Of a stretch of 64,000 nt of DNA, positions 39,386 to 49,863 are shown in pieces. Numbering within the stretch: position 1 is the stretch's first letter; every line of letters starts with the position of its first letter. The stretch comes from Pseudomonas sp. PDM16. Lineage in GTDB: Bacteria; Pseudomonadota; Gammaproteobacteria; Pseudomonadales; Pseudomonadaceae. The position numbers and the translations under genes are program-made. The notes beneath the pieces were generated by a model. The model had not been told where the DNA came from. It worked only from the letters and a program-made list of their open reading frames with translations, and did no database searches. The DNA is taken from positions 248,001-312,000 of the forward strand of contig NZ_JACVAM010000003.1 of the NCBI RefSeq assembly GCF_014851865.1. Direction: 5' to 3'.

Positions 39386-39418
39386 CAAAAACAAAGCCCG
39401 GCATAGCCGGGCTTCTTT
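39386..39418 (-). terminator. Terminator of the queA-tgt-yajC-secDF operon
   Basis: On the minus strand AGCCCGGC-TAT-GCCGGGCT, followed by TTGTTTTTGG, about 20 bp after the secF stop codon. Confidence 0.85.
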
Positions 39419-39436
39419 CACCAACACACATGGAGC

Positions 39437-40351
39437 TCAGGGACGCTCATCAACCTCTTCGCTGGCAACCGGCGGGATCAGATCCTCGCTGGTCAGCTTG
39501 AGCCATACCAGCACGGTCGCACCGATGTATACGGAAGAGTACGTCCCCACCACCACACCTACCAGCAGAGTAAGCGCGAAGTTGGCCAGAGTATCACCGC
39601 CGAATACCAGCAGCGCGATCAGCGCCAGCGCAGTCGAGAACGAAGTGGCAATGGTACGCAGCAGAGTCTGGGTGACCGAAACATCGATGTTCTCGATCAG
39701 GTCAGCCTTGCGCAAAACACGGAAGTTCTCCCGGATACGGTCATAGATGATGATCGTATCGTTCAGCGAGTAACCGACCATTGCCAGCACGGCAGCCAGG
39801 ACAGTGAGATCGAACGGTATCTGGAAGAATGCCAGGATACCCAGTGTCAGCACCGTATCGTGGAACAGAGACGCAACCGCACCGACCCCGAACTTCCACT
39901 GAAAGCGGAAGGCGAGGTAGAGCAGGATGCCAGCAAGCGCCAGCAGCATGGCCAGGCCACCCTGATCACGCAGCTCCTCACCCACCTGAGGCCCAACGAA
40001 CTCGACACGCTTCAACTCGAACTGACTATCCGGATCGATCTTTTGCAGCGCATCCGCTACCTGCCGACCGAGTTGCGGGTCATCACCAGCCAAACGCACC
40101 AGCACATCCGTGGTCGCGCCGAAACTCTGCACGACAGCGTCGGCATATCCCGCCTGACCAAGCTCGCGCTTGATGGCCTCGAGGTCGGCAGGCTTCTCGT
40201 ACTGCAGCTCGATCAGCGTACCGCCGGTGAAGTCCAGACCAAAGTTCAGACCTTTGGAAAACAGGGCGCCAAAGCCGATGAGGGTCAACAGGACAGTAAT
40301 GGCGAACGCAATATTGCGGATCGCCATGAAACGAATGGTTTTCTTGATCAT
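39437..40351 (-). CDS. secF: Protein-export membrane protein SecF
   Basis: 304 residues with six membrane segments. The N-terminal FGLDFTGGTLIELQYE periplasmic start and the VGYSLNDTIIIYDRIREN motif of the RND-like core are present. With SecD it uses the proton gradient to complete export of preproteins. Ten bp after secD. Confidence 0.97.
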   Translation of the reverse strand: MIKKTIRFMAIRNIAFAITVLLTLIGFGALFSKGLNFGLDFTGGTLIELQYEKPADLEAIKRELGQAGYADAVVQSFGATTDVLVRLAGDDPQLGRQVADALQKIDPDSQFELKRVEFVGPQVGEELRDQGGLAMLLALAGILLYLAFRFQWKFGVGAVASLFHDTVLTLGILAFFQIPFDLTVLAAVLAMVGYSLNDTIIIYDRIRENFRVLRKADLIENIDVSVTQTLLRTIATSFSTALALIALLVFGGDTLANFALTLLVGVVVGTYSSVYIGATVLVWLKLTSEDLIPPVASEEVDERP

Positions 40352-40360
40352 GGCCTGTCC

Positions 40361-42229
40361 TCAGATCCACAGCTTCTTGAAGTTACGGCCACCGAAAATC
40401 AGGTTGACCATGCCGCGGGTGAACATGATCGCGGTGAACATCGAGGTCAGGATGCCCAGCGACATGGTGACCGCAAACCCCTTGACCGGACCAGTGCCTA
40501 GGGCAAACAGGATGCCACCCACCAGGAGCGTGGTGAGGTTACTGTCGATAATGGCGGAGTACGCACGATCGAAGCCCTCATGAATGGCCCGCTGCACCGC
40601 CATGCCGTTGTTGAGCTCCTCGCGTATGCGCGAGTAGATCAGCACGTTGGCGTCAACCGCCATGCCCAGCGTCAGCACGATACCGGCGATGCCCGGCAAC
40701 GTAAGCGTCGCGCCGATCACCGACATCAGACCGACCAGCAACACCAGGTTGAAGGCCAGCGCAACGGTTGCCAGCACACCGAAGAACTTGTAGATCAGGA
40801 TCACGAAGATCGACACGAAGACCAGCGCCCACCAAGTGGAGTCGATGCCCTTGGCGATGTTCTCGGCACCCAAGCTCGGGCCGATGGTGCGTTCCTCGGC
40901 GAAGTACATCGGCGCAGCCAGGCCGCCCGCACGGAGCAGCAGGGCCAGCTCGGAGGATTCGCCCTTGCCGTCCAGACCGGTGATGCGGAACTGACTACCC
41001 AGCGCCGACTGGATGGTCGCCAGACTGATGATCTTCTTCTCTTCCTTGAAGGTGGAGACCGCCACTTCCTTCTCGACGCCGTCAATCATCTGCTTGACGT
41101 AGTGGGTCACCGGCTTCTGCTCGATGAAGATCACCGCCATGCTGCGACCCACGTTATTGCGGGTTGCGCGGTTCATCAGCTCGCCGCCGTGGCCATCGAG
41201 ACGGATGTTCACCTGCGGTCGACCATTCTCGTCATAGCTGGCCTGGGCATCGGTGACCTGATCACCAGTGATGATCAGGCTGCGCTCCAGGGCTACGGCC
41301 GGGCGACCGGACTCACGGAACTCGAAGGGCTCGGTGGAGGCACGAGCAGCATCCGGCTCGGCCTGCAGGCGGAATTCCAGGTTGGCGGTCTTGCCGAGGA
41401 TACGCTTGGCCTCGGCAGTATCCTGCACGCCTGGCAGCTCGACCACGATGCGGTTGGCGCCCTGGCGCTGCACCAGAGGCTCGGCCACGCCCAGTTCGTT
41501 AACCCGATTGCGGACGGTTGTGAGGTTCTGCTTGATGGAGTATTCGCGAATCTCGCTGCGCTTGGCTTCCGAGAGCGGCAGGCGCAAGACGGACAGGCCG
41601 TTGCGATCCACGGCCGTCATGTCGAAATCGTTGAAGTTCTTGGTGATCAGCGCACGCGCCTTGTCCAGCGAGTCGCTCTCCGAGAAACCAAGCTGGATGG
41701 CGCCGTCTTGCTGCGGCAGGCTGCGGTAACGTATCCGCTCCTTGCGTAGCAGGCTCTTGATCTCGCTCTCGTAGACCTTGAGGCGGGCATCCATGGCCTT
41801 GTCCATGTCCACTTCCAGCAGGAAGTGCACACCACCGGACAGGTCGAGACCCAGCTTCATCGGGCCTGCGCCCAGACTACGCAGCCACTGCGGAGTAGTC
41901 GGAGCCAGGTTCAGAGCAACCACATAGTCGTCACCGAGCGCGCGGCGCACCAGCTCCTTGGCCGGCAGTTGATCCCCGAGCTTGAACAGGCGGATCAGGC
42001 CGCCCTTGCCCTGCCCGGTCAGGCTTGTCGCCTTGACCTGGATGCCAGCCTCGTCAAGCGCCTTGCTAACACGCTCGAGATCAGCCTGGCCGATCTCGAG
42101 GGCGGAGCTGGCACCACTGATCTGAATGGCCGGATCATCCGGGTACAGATTGGGCGCGGAATAGATTAAGCCGATGACCAGAACGGCCATGATCAGCAGG
42201 TACTTCCACAAAGGGTATTTATTGAGCAT
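40361..42229 (-). CDS. secD: Protein-export membrane protein SecD
   Basis: 622 residues. MLNKYPLWKYLLIMAVLVIGLIYSAPNLYP at the N-terminus, the D1 motif MKLGLDLSGGVHFLLEVDMD, a large periplasmic P1 domain, and the C-terminal membrane core with LGMAVDANVLIYSRIREEL. Forms the SecDF-YajC complex with its neighbours. Confidence 0.97.
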   Translation of the reverse strand: MLNKYPLWKYLLIMAVLVIGLIYSAPNLYPDDPAIQISGASSALEIGQADLERVSKALDEAGIQVKATSLTGQGKGGLIRLFKLGDQLPAKELVRRALGDDYVVALNLAPTTPQWLRSLGAGPMKLGLDLSGGVHFLLEVDMDKAMDARLKVYESEIKSLLRKERIRYRSLPQQDGAIQLGFSESDSLDKARALITKNFNDFDMTAVDRNGLSVLRLPLSEAKRSEIREYSIKQNLTTVRNRVNELGVAEPLVQRQGANRIVVELPGVQDTAEAKRILGKTANLEFRLQAEPDAARASTEPFEFRESGRPAVALERSLIITGDQVTDAQASYDENGRPQVNIRLDGHGGELMNRATRNNVGRSMAVIFIEQKPVTHYVKQMIDGVEKEVAVSTFKEEKKIISLATIQSALGSQFRITGLDGKGESSELALLLRAGGLAAPMYFAEERTIGPSLGAENIAKGIDSTWWALVFVSIFVILIYKFFGVLATVALAFNLVLLVGLMSVIGATLTLPGIAGIVLTLGMAVDANVLIYSRIREELNNGMAVQRAIHEGFDRAYSAIIDSNLTTLLVGGILFALGTGPVKGFAVTMSLGILTSMFTAIMFTRGMVNLIFGGRNFKKLWI

Positions 42230-42289
42230 GACGCCGCCCGTTATGACACGGGGCGCCTGAAGCGCCCCGTTATGACTGAAAATGAATCG

Positions 42290-42631
42290 TTAGATGGACT
42301 TCAGAGTGCCCTTTGGCAGAGTTGCCGCGATGGCCTGCTTCTGGAACTTCAGCTCGACGTTGTCGGCAATCTCGACCACCACAAAGTCATCGGTAACCTT
42401 GGTGACCTTGCCGACAATGCCGCCGCTGGTCACGACCTCGTCGCCCTTCTGCAGGCCGCCGAGCAGATTCTTGTGCTCCTTGGCGCGCTTGGCCTGGGGA
42501 CGCCAGATCATCAGATAGAAGATGACCAGGAAGCCGATCAGGAACACCCACTCGAAGCCGGTACCGGCGGGGCCGGCGGCAGCGGCCGGCGCGGCGGCAT
42601 CGGCATAGGCGGCGGGAATCAGAAAGCTCAT
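42290..42631 (-). CDS. yajC: Sec translocon accessory protein YajC
   Basis: 113 residues, one membrane segment (WVFLIGFLVIFYLMIWRPQAKR) followed by a small cytoplasmic domain (LLGGLQKGDEVVTSGGIVGKV). The alanine/proline-rich leader before the membrane segment is usual in Pseudomonas. Confidence 0.96.
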   Translation of the reverse strand: MSFLIPAAYADAAAPAAAAGPAGTGFEWVFLIGFLVIFYLMIWRPQAKRAKEHKNLLGGLQKGDEVVTSGGIVGKVTKVTDDFVVVEIADNVELKFQKQAIAATLPKGTLKSI

Positions 42632-42743
42632 GGAAAACTCCTATTTCGAGGTCTTGAAACTGTTGTTATCTGGTTGGCCGGCTGTTGTCGGCCATCGCGC
42701 ATAGATGGAGGCGAAGCGGTGGATTTCAACCGCCCGGCCACTG

Positions 42744-44923
<2,180 letters not shown>

Positions 44924-45044
44924 GGGGTCAGTCTCGCAGGGGGCGCAGAGCTTACCGGAAAGCGCGCGTGCGAGCCACGCACCGGCCGACGGCAGGGCGC
45001 CGGACCGGCATATCCACCTTCCAGCCCAGCACATACCCCAACCC

Positions 45045-46802
45045 CTAATGCGGGTGCTTGTCCTGCTCCAGAGTCTCCAGCAGAGCAATCTGCATCCGTG
45101 AATGCAACCGGATCAGCCAGCGCCACAGCAAAGCAATCGCACCGACCGCCACCAAGCCGATGACCACCAGCGCCTCGACGGTCGGCAGGATGCTGGCTGA
45201 CAGCGCCATCAGCAACAGCATGATCACTATCAGGGAGAACAGCGGGATCAGCTCAGCGATAACCTTGCGCACCCGCACCGTGTGTCGACCGGCCTTCTCC
45301 GGGCGCACTGCCAACTCGGCAAGCAACATGGCCAGCGCCTTCAGCTTGCGATAGGCGGCGACTAGGAACGGCAGCGACACCAGCAGCGCACCACCCCACA
45401 CCAGGGAGCGCTGGACGTTCTCTCCCTCGACCCATGGCGCCAGGTATCCCTCCAACGTCGCGGCAAAGTAGCGGGCACCAAGGAAGAAGGCCACCACCAG
45501 AGCGATGTTGACGCCCACTTGCAACAGGATGCGCCGGATCATGCCTATCAGCATGACGTTTTGCCCCTGGGGCTGGATGCTGCGCAGCCAGTCACCATAG
45601 AGATTGAAAATACGCGCGATGCGCTCCGGCATCAGCCGCGCCAGCGTGTTGGAGAAAGGGTCCGCGGCGCGAATCAGGTAGGGCGTGGTCAAGGTGGTGA
45701 TGGCCGACACGGCAACCGCCACCGGATAGAGGAAGTCGCTGGTGACCTGCAGAGTCATGCCCAGCGCAGCGATGATGAAGGAGAACTCGCCGATCTGGGA
45801 CAAGCCCATGCCCACGCGCAAGGAAGTGCGACCGTCGTTGCCCGCGATGAAAGCTCCTAAACTGCAGGAAATGACCTTGCCTACGATCACTGCGATGGTG
45901 ATCACCAGAATCGGCAACGCGTACTCGACGAGAACGTTCGGATCGATCAACAGGCCGATGGCAACGAAGAAAATGGCGCTGAACATGTCACGCACCGGCT
46001 CGACCAGTCGCTCGATCTGCGGCAACTGGCGCGACTCTGCCATGATCGCACCGATCAGGAAGGCGCCCAGAACCATGCTGTACTCGAGCTTGACCACTAG
46101 CAGGCAGAAGCCGAAGCACAGGCCCAGCACGGTCACCAGCAGCATCTCGTTGCTTTCGAAGCGAGCCACATAGGCGAGCAGGCGCGGCACCAGCAGGATA
46201 CCGATGACCAACGCCACGATCATGAACAGCGACAGCTTGCCGACGGTGGCAAACACTTCGCCGGTCTCCACCGAGCCAGTCACCGCGATACCGGACAACA
46301 GGGCGATGATGCCGATACCGAGGATATCTTCGACGATCAACACGCCGAAGATGAGCTGGGCGAAGCGCTCGTTCTTCAGCTTCAGATCGCTGAGTGCCTT
46401 GATGATGATGGTGGTCGAGGAAATCGCCAGGATGCCGCCAAGGAACAGCGAATCCATTTTGCTCCAACCGAAGAAGCTGCCAATCTCGTAGCCGATCCAG
46501 AGCATCAGGCCGATTTCCAGCGACGCCGCGATAAAGGCCGTTGAGCCGACGTTGAACAGCTTGCGCAGGCTGAATTCGAGACCCAGGAAGAACATCAGGA
46601 AGATCACACCGAGCTCGGCGAGAATCTTGATCGTCTCTTCCTCATGGATCAGGCCGAAGGGCGGTGTATGCGGACCAATGATGAAGCCCGCGAGAATGTA
46701 TCCGAGCACTACAGGCTGGCGCATGCGATGGAAGAGAATGGTCACCACGCCGGCGACCAGCATGATCACGGCCAGATCCTGGATGAAACTGATGGCATGC
46801 AT
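45045..46802 (-). CDS. CPA2-family monovalent cation:proton antiporter without RCK domain
   Basis: 585 residues with about 12-14 membrane segments. CPA2 core: [70 protein letters not shown] and [18 protein letters not shown]. After the core, two extra hydrophobic blocks and a short cytoplasmic tail replace the TrkA-N/TrkA-C nucleotide-binding domains of KefB/KefC. It probably exchanges K+ or Na+ for H+ at the inner membrane, with regulation unlike Kef. About 120 bp upstream of queA and on the same strand. Confidence 0.9.
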   Translation of the reverse strand: MHAISFIQDLAVIMLVAGVVTILFHRMRQPVVLGYILAGFIIGPHTPPFGLIHEEETIKILAELGVIFLMFFLGLEFSLRKLFNVGSTAFIAASLEIGLMLWIGYEIGSFFGWSKMDSLFLGGILAISSTTIIIKALSDLKLKNERFAQLIFGVLIVEDILGIGIIALLSGIAVTGSVETGEVFATVGKLSLFMIVALVIGILLVPRLLAYVARFESNEMLLVTVLGLCFGFCLLVVKLEYSMVLGAFLIGAIMAESRQLPQIERLVEPVRDMFSAIFFVAIGLLIDPNVLVEYALPILVITIAVIVGKVISCSLGAFIAGNDGRTSLRVGMGLSQIGEFSFIIAALGMTLQVTSDFLYPVAVAVSAITTLTTPYLIRAADPFSNTLARLMPERIARIFNLYGDWLRSIQPQGQNVMLIGMIRRILLQVGVNIALVVAFFLGARYFAATLEGYLAPWVEGENVQRSLVWGGALLVSLPFLVAAYRKLKALAMLLAELAVRPEKAGRHTVRVRKVIAELIPLFSLIVIMLLLMALSASILPTVEALVVIGLVAVGAIALLWRWLIRLHSRMQIALLETLEQDKHPH

Positions 46803-46950
46803 CGCGGCGTCCCTCCCCTGCGTAAACCGCCCCCAACGGCGCTCTATAGCCGCCCTGAAAATCGATATAAAAGCCTAACATCTTGATTTACCGGACTTAT
46901 CGGTAGCGGTCGAGGAATTTGTAAGCTCAGATGGCAGAACGGCGACCCAA

Positions 46951-46979
46951 TTGACCGCCTCCCGGCGTCTCCCTATACT
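46951..46979 (+). promoter_or_regulatory. Promoter of tRNA-Leu
   Basis: -35 TTGACC (46951-46956) and -10 TATACT (46974-46979) at 17-bp spacing. The expected start is about 7 bp before the mature tRNA 5' end. The region between -10 and the tRNA (GCGCGCCC) has a GC-rich stretch resembling a stringent-response discriminator. Confidence 0.8.
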
Positions 46980-46992
46980 GCGCGCCCATCGT

Positions 46993-47077
46993 GCCTCGGT
47001 GGCGGAATCGGTAGACGCGGCGGATTCAAAATCCGTTTTCGAAAGGAGTGAGAGTTCGAGTCTCTCCCGGGGCACCA
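46993..47077 (+). tRNA. tRNA-Leu, anticodon CAA
   Basis: 85 nt including an encoded CCA (47075-47077). The acceptor stem pairs GCCTCGG with CCGGGGC. The anticodon stem GCGGA/TCCGT surrounds the loop TTCAAAA with CAA at 47027-47029, reading UUG. The long variable arm and the TTCGAGT T-loop are those of a class II leucine tRNA. Confidence 0.97.
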
Positions 47078-47139
47078 CGATATTTTCCTCCCCCCTCAAA
47101 TTGCCTGCAAAGCCTCTGGAATCAGCTGTTTCAGGGGGG

Positions 47140-47168
47140 TTGGCAAATTCATTTGAGTTAGCTAGAGT
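47140..47168 (+). promoter_or_regulatory. Candidate promoter of the cold-shock gene, giving a long 5' leader
   Basis: -35 TTGGCA (47140-47145) and -10 TAGAGT (47163-47168), spacing 17 bp. A start near 47175 would leave about 160 nt of untranslated leader before the csp ATG, as in cold-shock mRNAs whose leader acts as a thermosensor. Confidence 0.5.
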
Positions 47169-47334
47169 GGGTCAACTGTGTTTGCTTGGGTCGCCTTGAA
47201 TCGTGACCTGGTGCAGTAGATCCTAGATCCGCTACATCCCGCTCGACTTCTCTTACTCTCTGCAACCAGTTCCAGCCCTCTCGCGCCATATGCCGGGAGG
47301 CTGTCATCAACTCTAGTTTCAAGGAAATAAGACA

Positions 47335-47547
47335 ATGTCGAATCGTCAAACCGGCACCGTCAAATGGTTCAACGACGAGAAGGGCTTCGGCTTCATCACC
47401 CCCGAGAGCGGTCCGGATCTGTTCGTGCACTTCCGCGCTATCGAAGGTAGCGGCTTCCGCAGCCTGAAAGAAGGCCAGAAAGTTACTTTCGAAGCCGTGC
47501 AAGGCCAGAAAGGCATGCAAGCTGACAAGGTCCAGGTTCTGGCCTAA
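47335..47547 (+). CDS. Cold-shock domain protein, CspA family
   Basis: 70 residues forming one cold-shock domain. RNP1 is KGFGFITPE and RNP2 is [23 protein letters not shown] is the family signature. It binds single-stranded RNA as a chaperone. The ATG has AAGGAAAT at a good distance. The leader is long and the gene has its own terminator. Confidence 0.97.
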   Translation: MSNRQTGTVKWFNDEKGFGFITPESGPDLFVHFRAIEGSGFRSLKEGQKVTFEAVQGQKGMQADKVQVLA

Positions 47548-47563
47548 TCGCTGCAGCTACGAA

Positions 47564-47596
47564 GAGCCCCTGATGGCAACATCAGGGGCTTTTTTA
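47564..47596 (+). terminator. Terminator of the cold-shock gene
   Basis: AGCCCCTGATG-GCAA-CATCAGGGGCT followed by TTTTTT: an 11-bp perfect stem with T6 tail, 16 bp after the stop codon. Confidence 0.95.
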
Positions 47597-47703
47597 TATC
47601 TGGCGATTCTCGCTGCCTGGATGCGCCAGCAAGCTCCCTCTTTTTGAGCCTAACGTTTTCTGACCGTACAATCCGCGCGGTCTTCCCCTGCTCCGAGCCA
47701 TCC

Positions 47704-48207
47704 ATGCCCAAGCACATACTGCGCCCCGAGGGTGACTTTCCCGTCGCCGGCCTGATCCGTCGCTTTGCGGCGATGTTCTATGACTTCCTGTTGTGCGTCG
47801 CAATGATCATGGTGGTCGGACTGATCTACCAACAAGGCCTGTTGCGGCTGATATATGGCAGCGAACGCCTGCTGGAAATGTCAGAAGCTGGTGCCTTGGA
47901 CAACGACCCCATGCTGGCCAGCCTGGTGCTGCTCAGTCTGTTCGGTTTCTTCGCCAAGTTCTGGACGCACAATGGCCAGACCCTCGGTATGCAGGCCTGG
48001 GGTCTGCGCATCCAGAATACCGACGGCTCGGCCATCAGCCTGTGGCAGGCTCTGCTGCGCTTCGTGATCGCCATCGGCTCGTGGCTCTTCGTCGGCCTAG
48101 GCTTCTTCTGGGCCCTCTGGGACAAGGAGAAGCGCAGCTGGCACGACATCTATTCGGAAAGCAAGGTCGTGCAACTACCCAAGGGCGTCCACAAACAGGG
48201 CAAGTGA
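47704..48207 (+). CDS. RDD-family membrane protein
   Basis: 167 residues from the ATG at 47704. The frame opens earlier at a TTG, but the conserved part begins MPKHILRPEGDFPVAGL. RDD signature: AGLIRRFAAMFYDFLLCV with the Arg and the Asp in the first membrane helix, then FWTHNGQTLGMQAWGLRI. RDD proteins are small transporter-like or unknown membrane proteins. It converges with the GIDE-domain gene, with stop codons 3 bp apart. Confidence 0.88.
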   Translation: MPKHILRPEGDFPVAGLIRRFAAMFYDFLLCVAMIMVVGLIYQQGLLRLIYGSERLLEMSEAGALDNDPMLASLVLLSLFGFFAKFWTHNGQTLGMQAWGLRIQNTDGSAISLWQALLRFVIAIGSWLFVGLGFFWALWDKEKRSWHDIYSESKVVQLPKGVHKQGK

Positions 48208-48210
48208 ACG

Positions 48211-49134
48211 TCAGGCGCCCGCCAGCCCCGGCAGCAATACATTGCCAACCAGCCAGGCAGTGGCCAGGGCGCCGATCAGACAGAACAGCGCACCACCAGC
48301 CGCCTGCCAGTAGAAGCCCCGGGCCATTTCATCCTCGCCATGATTGGAGAGGATGAACGGATAGGACTCCCCCGGTCTGCGCAGCTGGTGGTGCACCGGC
48401 ACCTCGCCGCGACTGGCGTGCCGGCGCTGAGCCTCGGCCCTCGCCGACTCCCGCATACGCTCCCATTCGGCCGGGTCCAACTGACCATCGCCATTGGCAT
48501 CGAAGCGCTGCAGCATGCCGGCAAAGTCACTTTTCCACTCCCGCACCACGGCGCCTTGCGCCAGTGCCAGATCGAACACCTCGGCGCCACCCATGGTGCG
48601 GAAGTCGCCGATGGCATAGAGCGGCTGTCCAACCTGCAAACGCTCCTCTGTATAGCGGTAGTGGCCATTGCCGCCGATCAACATACCGACCAACCCTAGG
48701 CTCGGCCCGTTGGGGTTGCCCATTGGCCGCCGCTCGCTGCCGTACCAGACCTCGCGGACGACCGTCCGCACCTCCGCGCCTCGCGGATTGACCAGGCACT
48801 CGCCGGTGGCATCGCGCAGGCGCAGCCAGGCCTCACTGGTGCCACTCTCGAGTACGCGCCAGGAGCGGCGCTTGCCCTCCTCGCTGTACTCCTCGACCTT
48901 GAAACGCCACCACAGGCACGAGTTACCACTCAGCGGCGCCCGCACCTCGCCCTCGTCCAGCGCGTGCAATACACCGTAGAGTTCGACATAGCCCTGGGCT
49001 GCGGAGCGGATCTTCGAGGTCGGCGTATTGAGCAGGAAGCGAGCTTCGGACAGACGCTTGATGCACCACCAGCCACCACCGGCGCATGCTCCGAGGCTGA
49101 AGGCCATGCTGATGGCCAGACCACCGACATCCAT
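48211..49134 (-). CDS. GIDE-like membrane protein with an EF-hand loop, partner of LemA
   Basis: 307 residues from the ATG at 49134, one base after the lemA stop codon. An N-terminal hydrophobic segment (about 5-24) and a C-terminal one (about 277-300) bracket a cytoplasmic or periplasmic region. Residues 38-190 match the GIDE pattern (GYVELYGVLHALDEGEVRAPLSGNSCLWWRF; RDATGECLVNPRGAEV). At 212-223 lies a perfect calcium-binding loop, D-x-N-x-D-G-Q-L-D-x-x-E. Bacterial GIDE proteins lack the RING finger of the eukaryotic ubiquitin ligase and often neighbour lemA. Function unknown. Confidence 0.8.
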   Translation of the reverse strand: MDVGGLAISMAFSLGACAGGGWWCIKRLSEARFLLNTPTSKIRSAAQGYVELYGVLHALDEGEVRAPLSGNSCLWWRFKVEEYSEEGKRRSWRVLESGTSEAWLRLRDATGECLVNPRGAEVRTVVREVWYGSERRPMGNPNGPSLGLVGMLIGGNGHYRYTEERLQVGQPLYAIGDFRTMGGAEVFDLALAQGAVVREWKSDFAGMLQRFDANGDGQLDPAEWERMRESARAEAQRRHASRGEVPVHHQLRRPGESYPFILSNHGEDEMARGFYWQAAGGALFCLIGALATAWLVGNVLLPGLAGA

Positions 49135-49135
49135 C

Positions 49136-49708
49136 TCAGTTGAACAGCGACTTGAGATCGACGTCGGCTTTCTCTTCCTCACTGAACTGCAGCAGTTCGG
49201 CCTCCTTGAAGGCGAACATCCGCGCCAGGATCACATCGGGGAACTGCTCGATGCGCACGTTGTTCAGATTGACCGCCTCGTTGTACAGCTCGCGGCGATC
49301 TGCAATGGCGTTTTCCAGCCCGGAGATGCGCTGCTGCAGATGCTGGAAGCTGTCATTGGCCTTGAGGTCGGGGTAGTTCTCGGCCAGGGCAAACAGCTGG
49401 CCTAGGCCGGCACGCAAGCTGCTCTCGGCCTTGCCCAGGGCGCCCACATCATGCTGCTCGCGAGCACTGGCCACGGCGCTGCGTGCCGCGACAACCCGCT
49501 CCAGCGTCGTGCGCTCGTGCTGCATGTACTGCTTGCAGGTCTCCACCAGCTTGGGCAACTCGTCATGACGCTGCTTGAGCAACACATCGATGTTCGACCA
49601 GGCCTTGCTCACGCCGTGCTTGAGGCGCACCAGTCCGTTGTAGAGAACCACGCCCCAGGCGGCGAGTAGAAACAGGGCGACGAGAATGGCGACGGCAGTA
49701 AGGCTCAT
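49136..49708 (-). CDS. lemA: LemA-family protein
   Basis: 190 residues from the ATG at 49708, which has AAGGAG 8 bp upstream; the frame opens one TTG earlier. A single N-terminal membrane helix is followed by a long helical bundle (YNGLVRLKHGVSKAWSNIDVLLKQRHDELPKLVE; YPDLKANDSFQHLQQRISGLENAIADRRELYN). LemA proteins are of unclear function and expose the bundle to the periplasm. Downstream and probably coupled to the GIDE-like gene. Confidence 0.93.
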   Translation of the reverse strand: MSLTAVAILVALFLLAAWGVVLYNGLVRLKHGVSKAWSNIDVLLKQRHDELPKLVETCKQYMQHERTTLERVVAARSAVASAREQHDVGALGKAESSLRAGLGQLFALAENYPDLKANDSFQHLQQRISGLENAIADRRELYNEAVNLNNVRIEQFPDVILARMFAFKEAELLQFSEEEKADVDLKSLFN

Positions 49709-49798
49709 GGACAACACTCCTTGTGAATTGCCGGCATTCTAGCGACACCATGCCTCACGTCTACAAGGGCGACGAACGGAAAACGCCTTTGCATTTAA

Positions 49799-49813
49799 TG
49801 AAAATCTTTCGCA
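49799..49813 (+). promoter_or_regulatory. Candidate Fur box upstream of the imelysin gene
   Basis: TGAAAATCTTTCGCA matches 10-11 of 14 informative positions of the TGATAATnATTATCA 7-1-7 core. It lies 50 bp upstream of the start codon in an otherwise promoter-like AT-rich stretch. Imelysin genes are often iron-repressed, which supports it. Confidence 0.45.
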
Positions 49814-49863
49814 TCATTGAGCGGTTTTCCCGCCTTCCAACACTAGAAGCAAAGGACTCCGCC

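Noticed and set aside
47112-47136. A hairpin (CCTCTGGAA / TTTCAGGGG) downstream of the tRNA as its terminator
   Set aside because: The stem contains a G-T pair and no T tract follows; the sequence continues directly into the candidate csp promoter.
46993-47200. An integration site or genomic island at tRNA-Leu
   Set aside because: No integrase, no direct repeat of the tRNA 3' end and ordinary genes on both sides.
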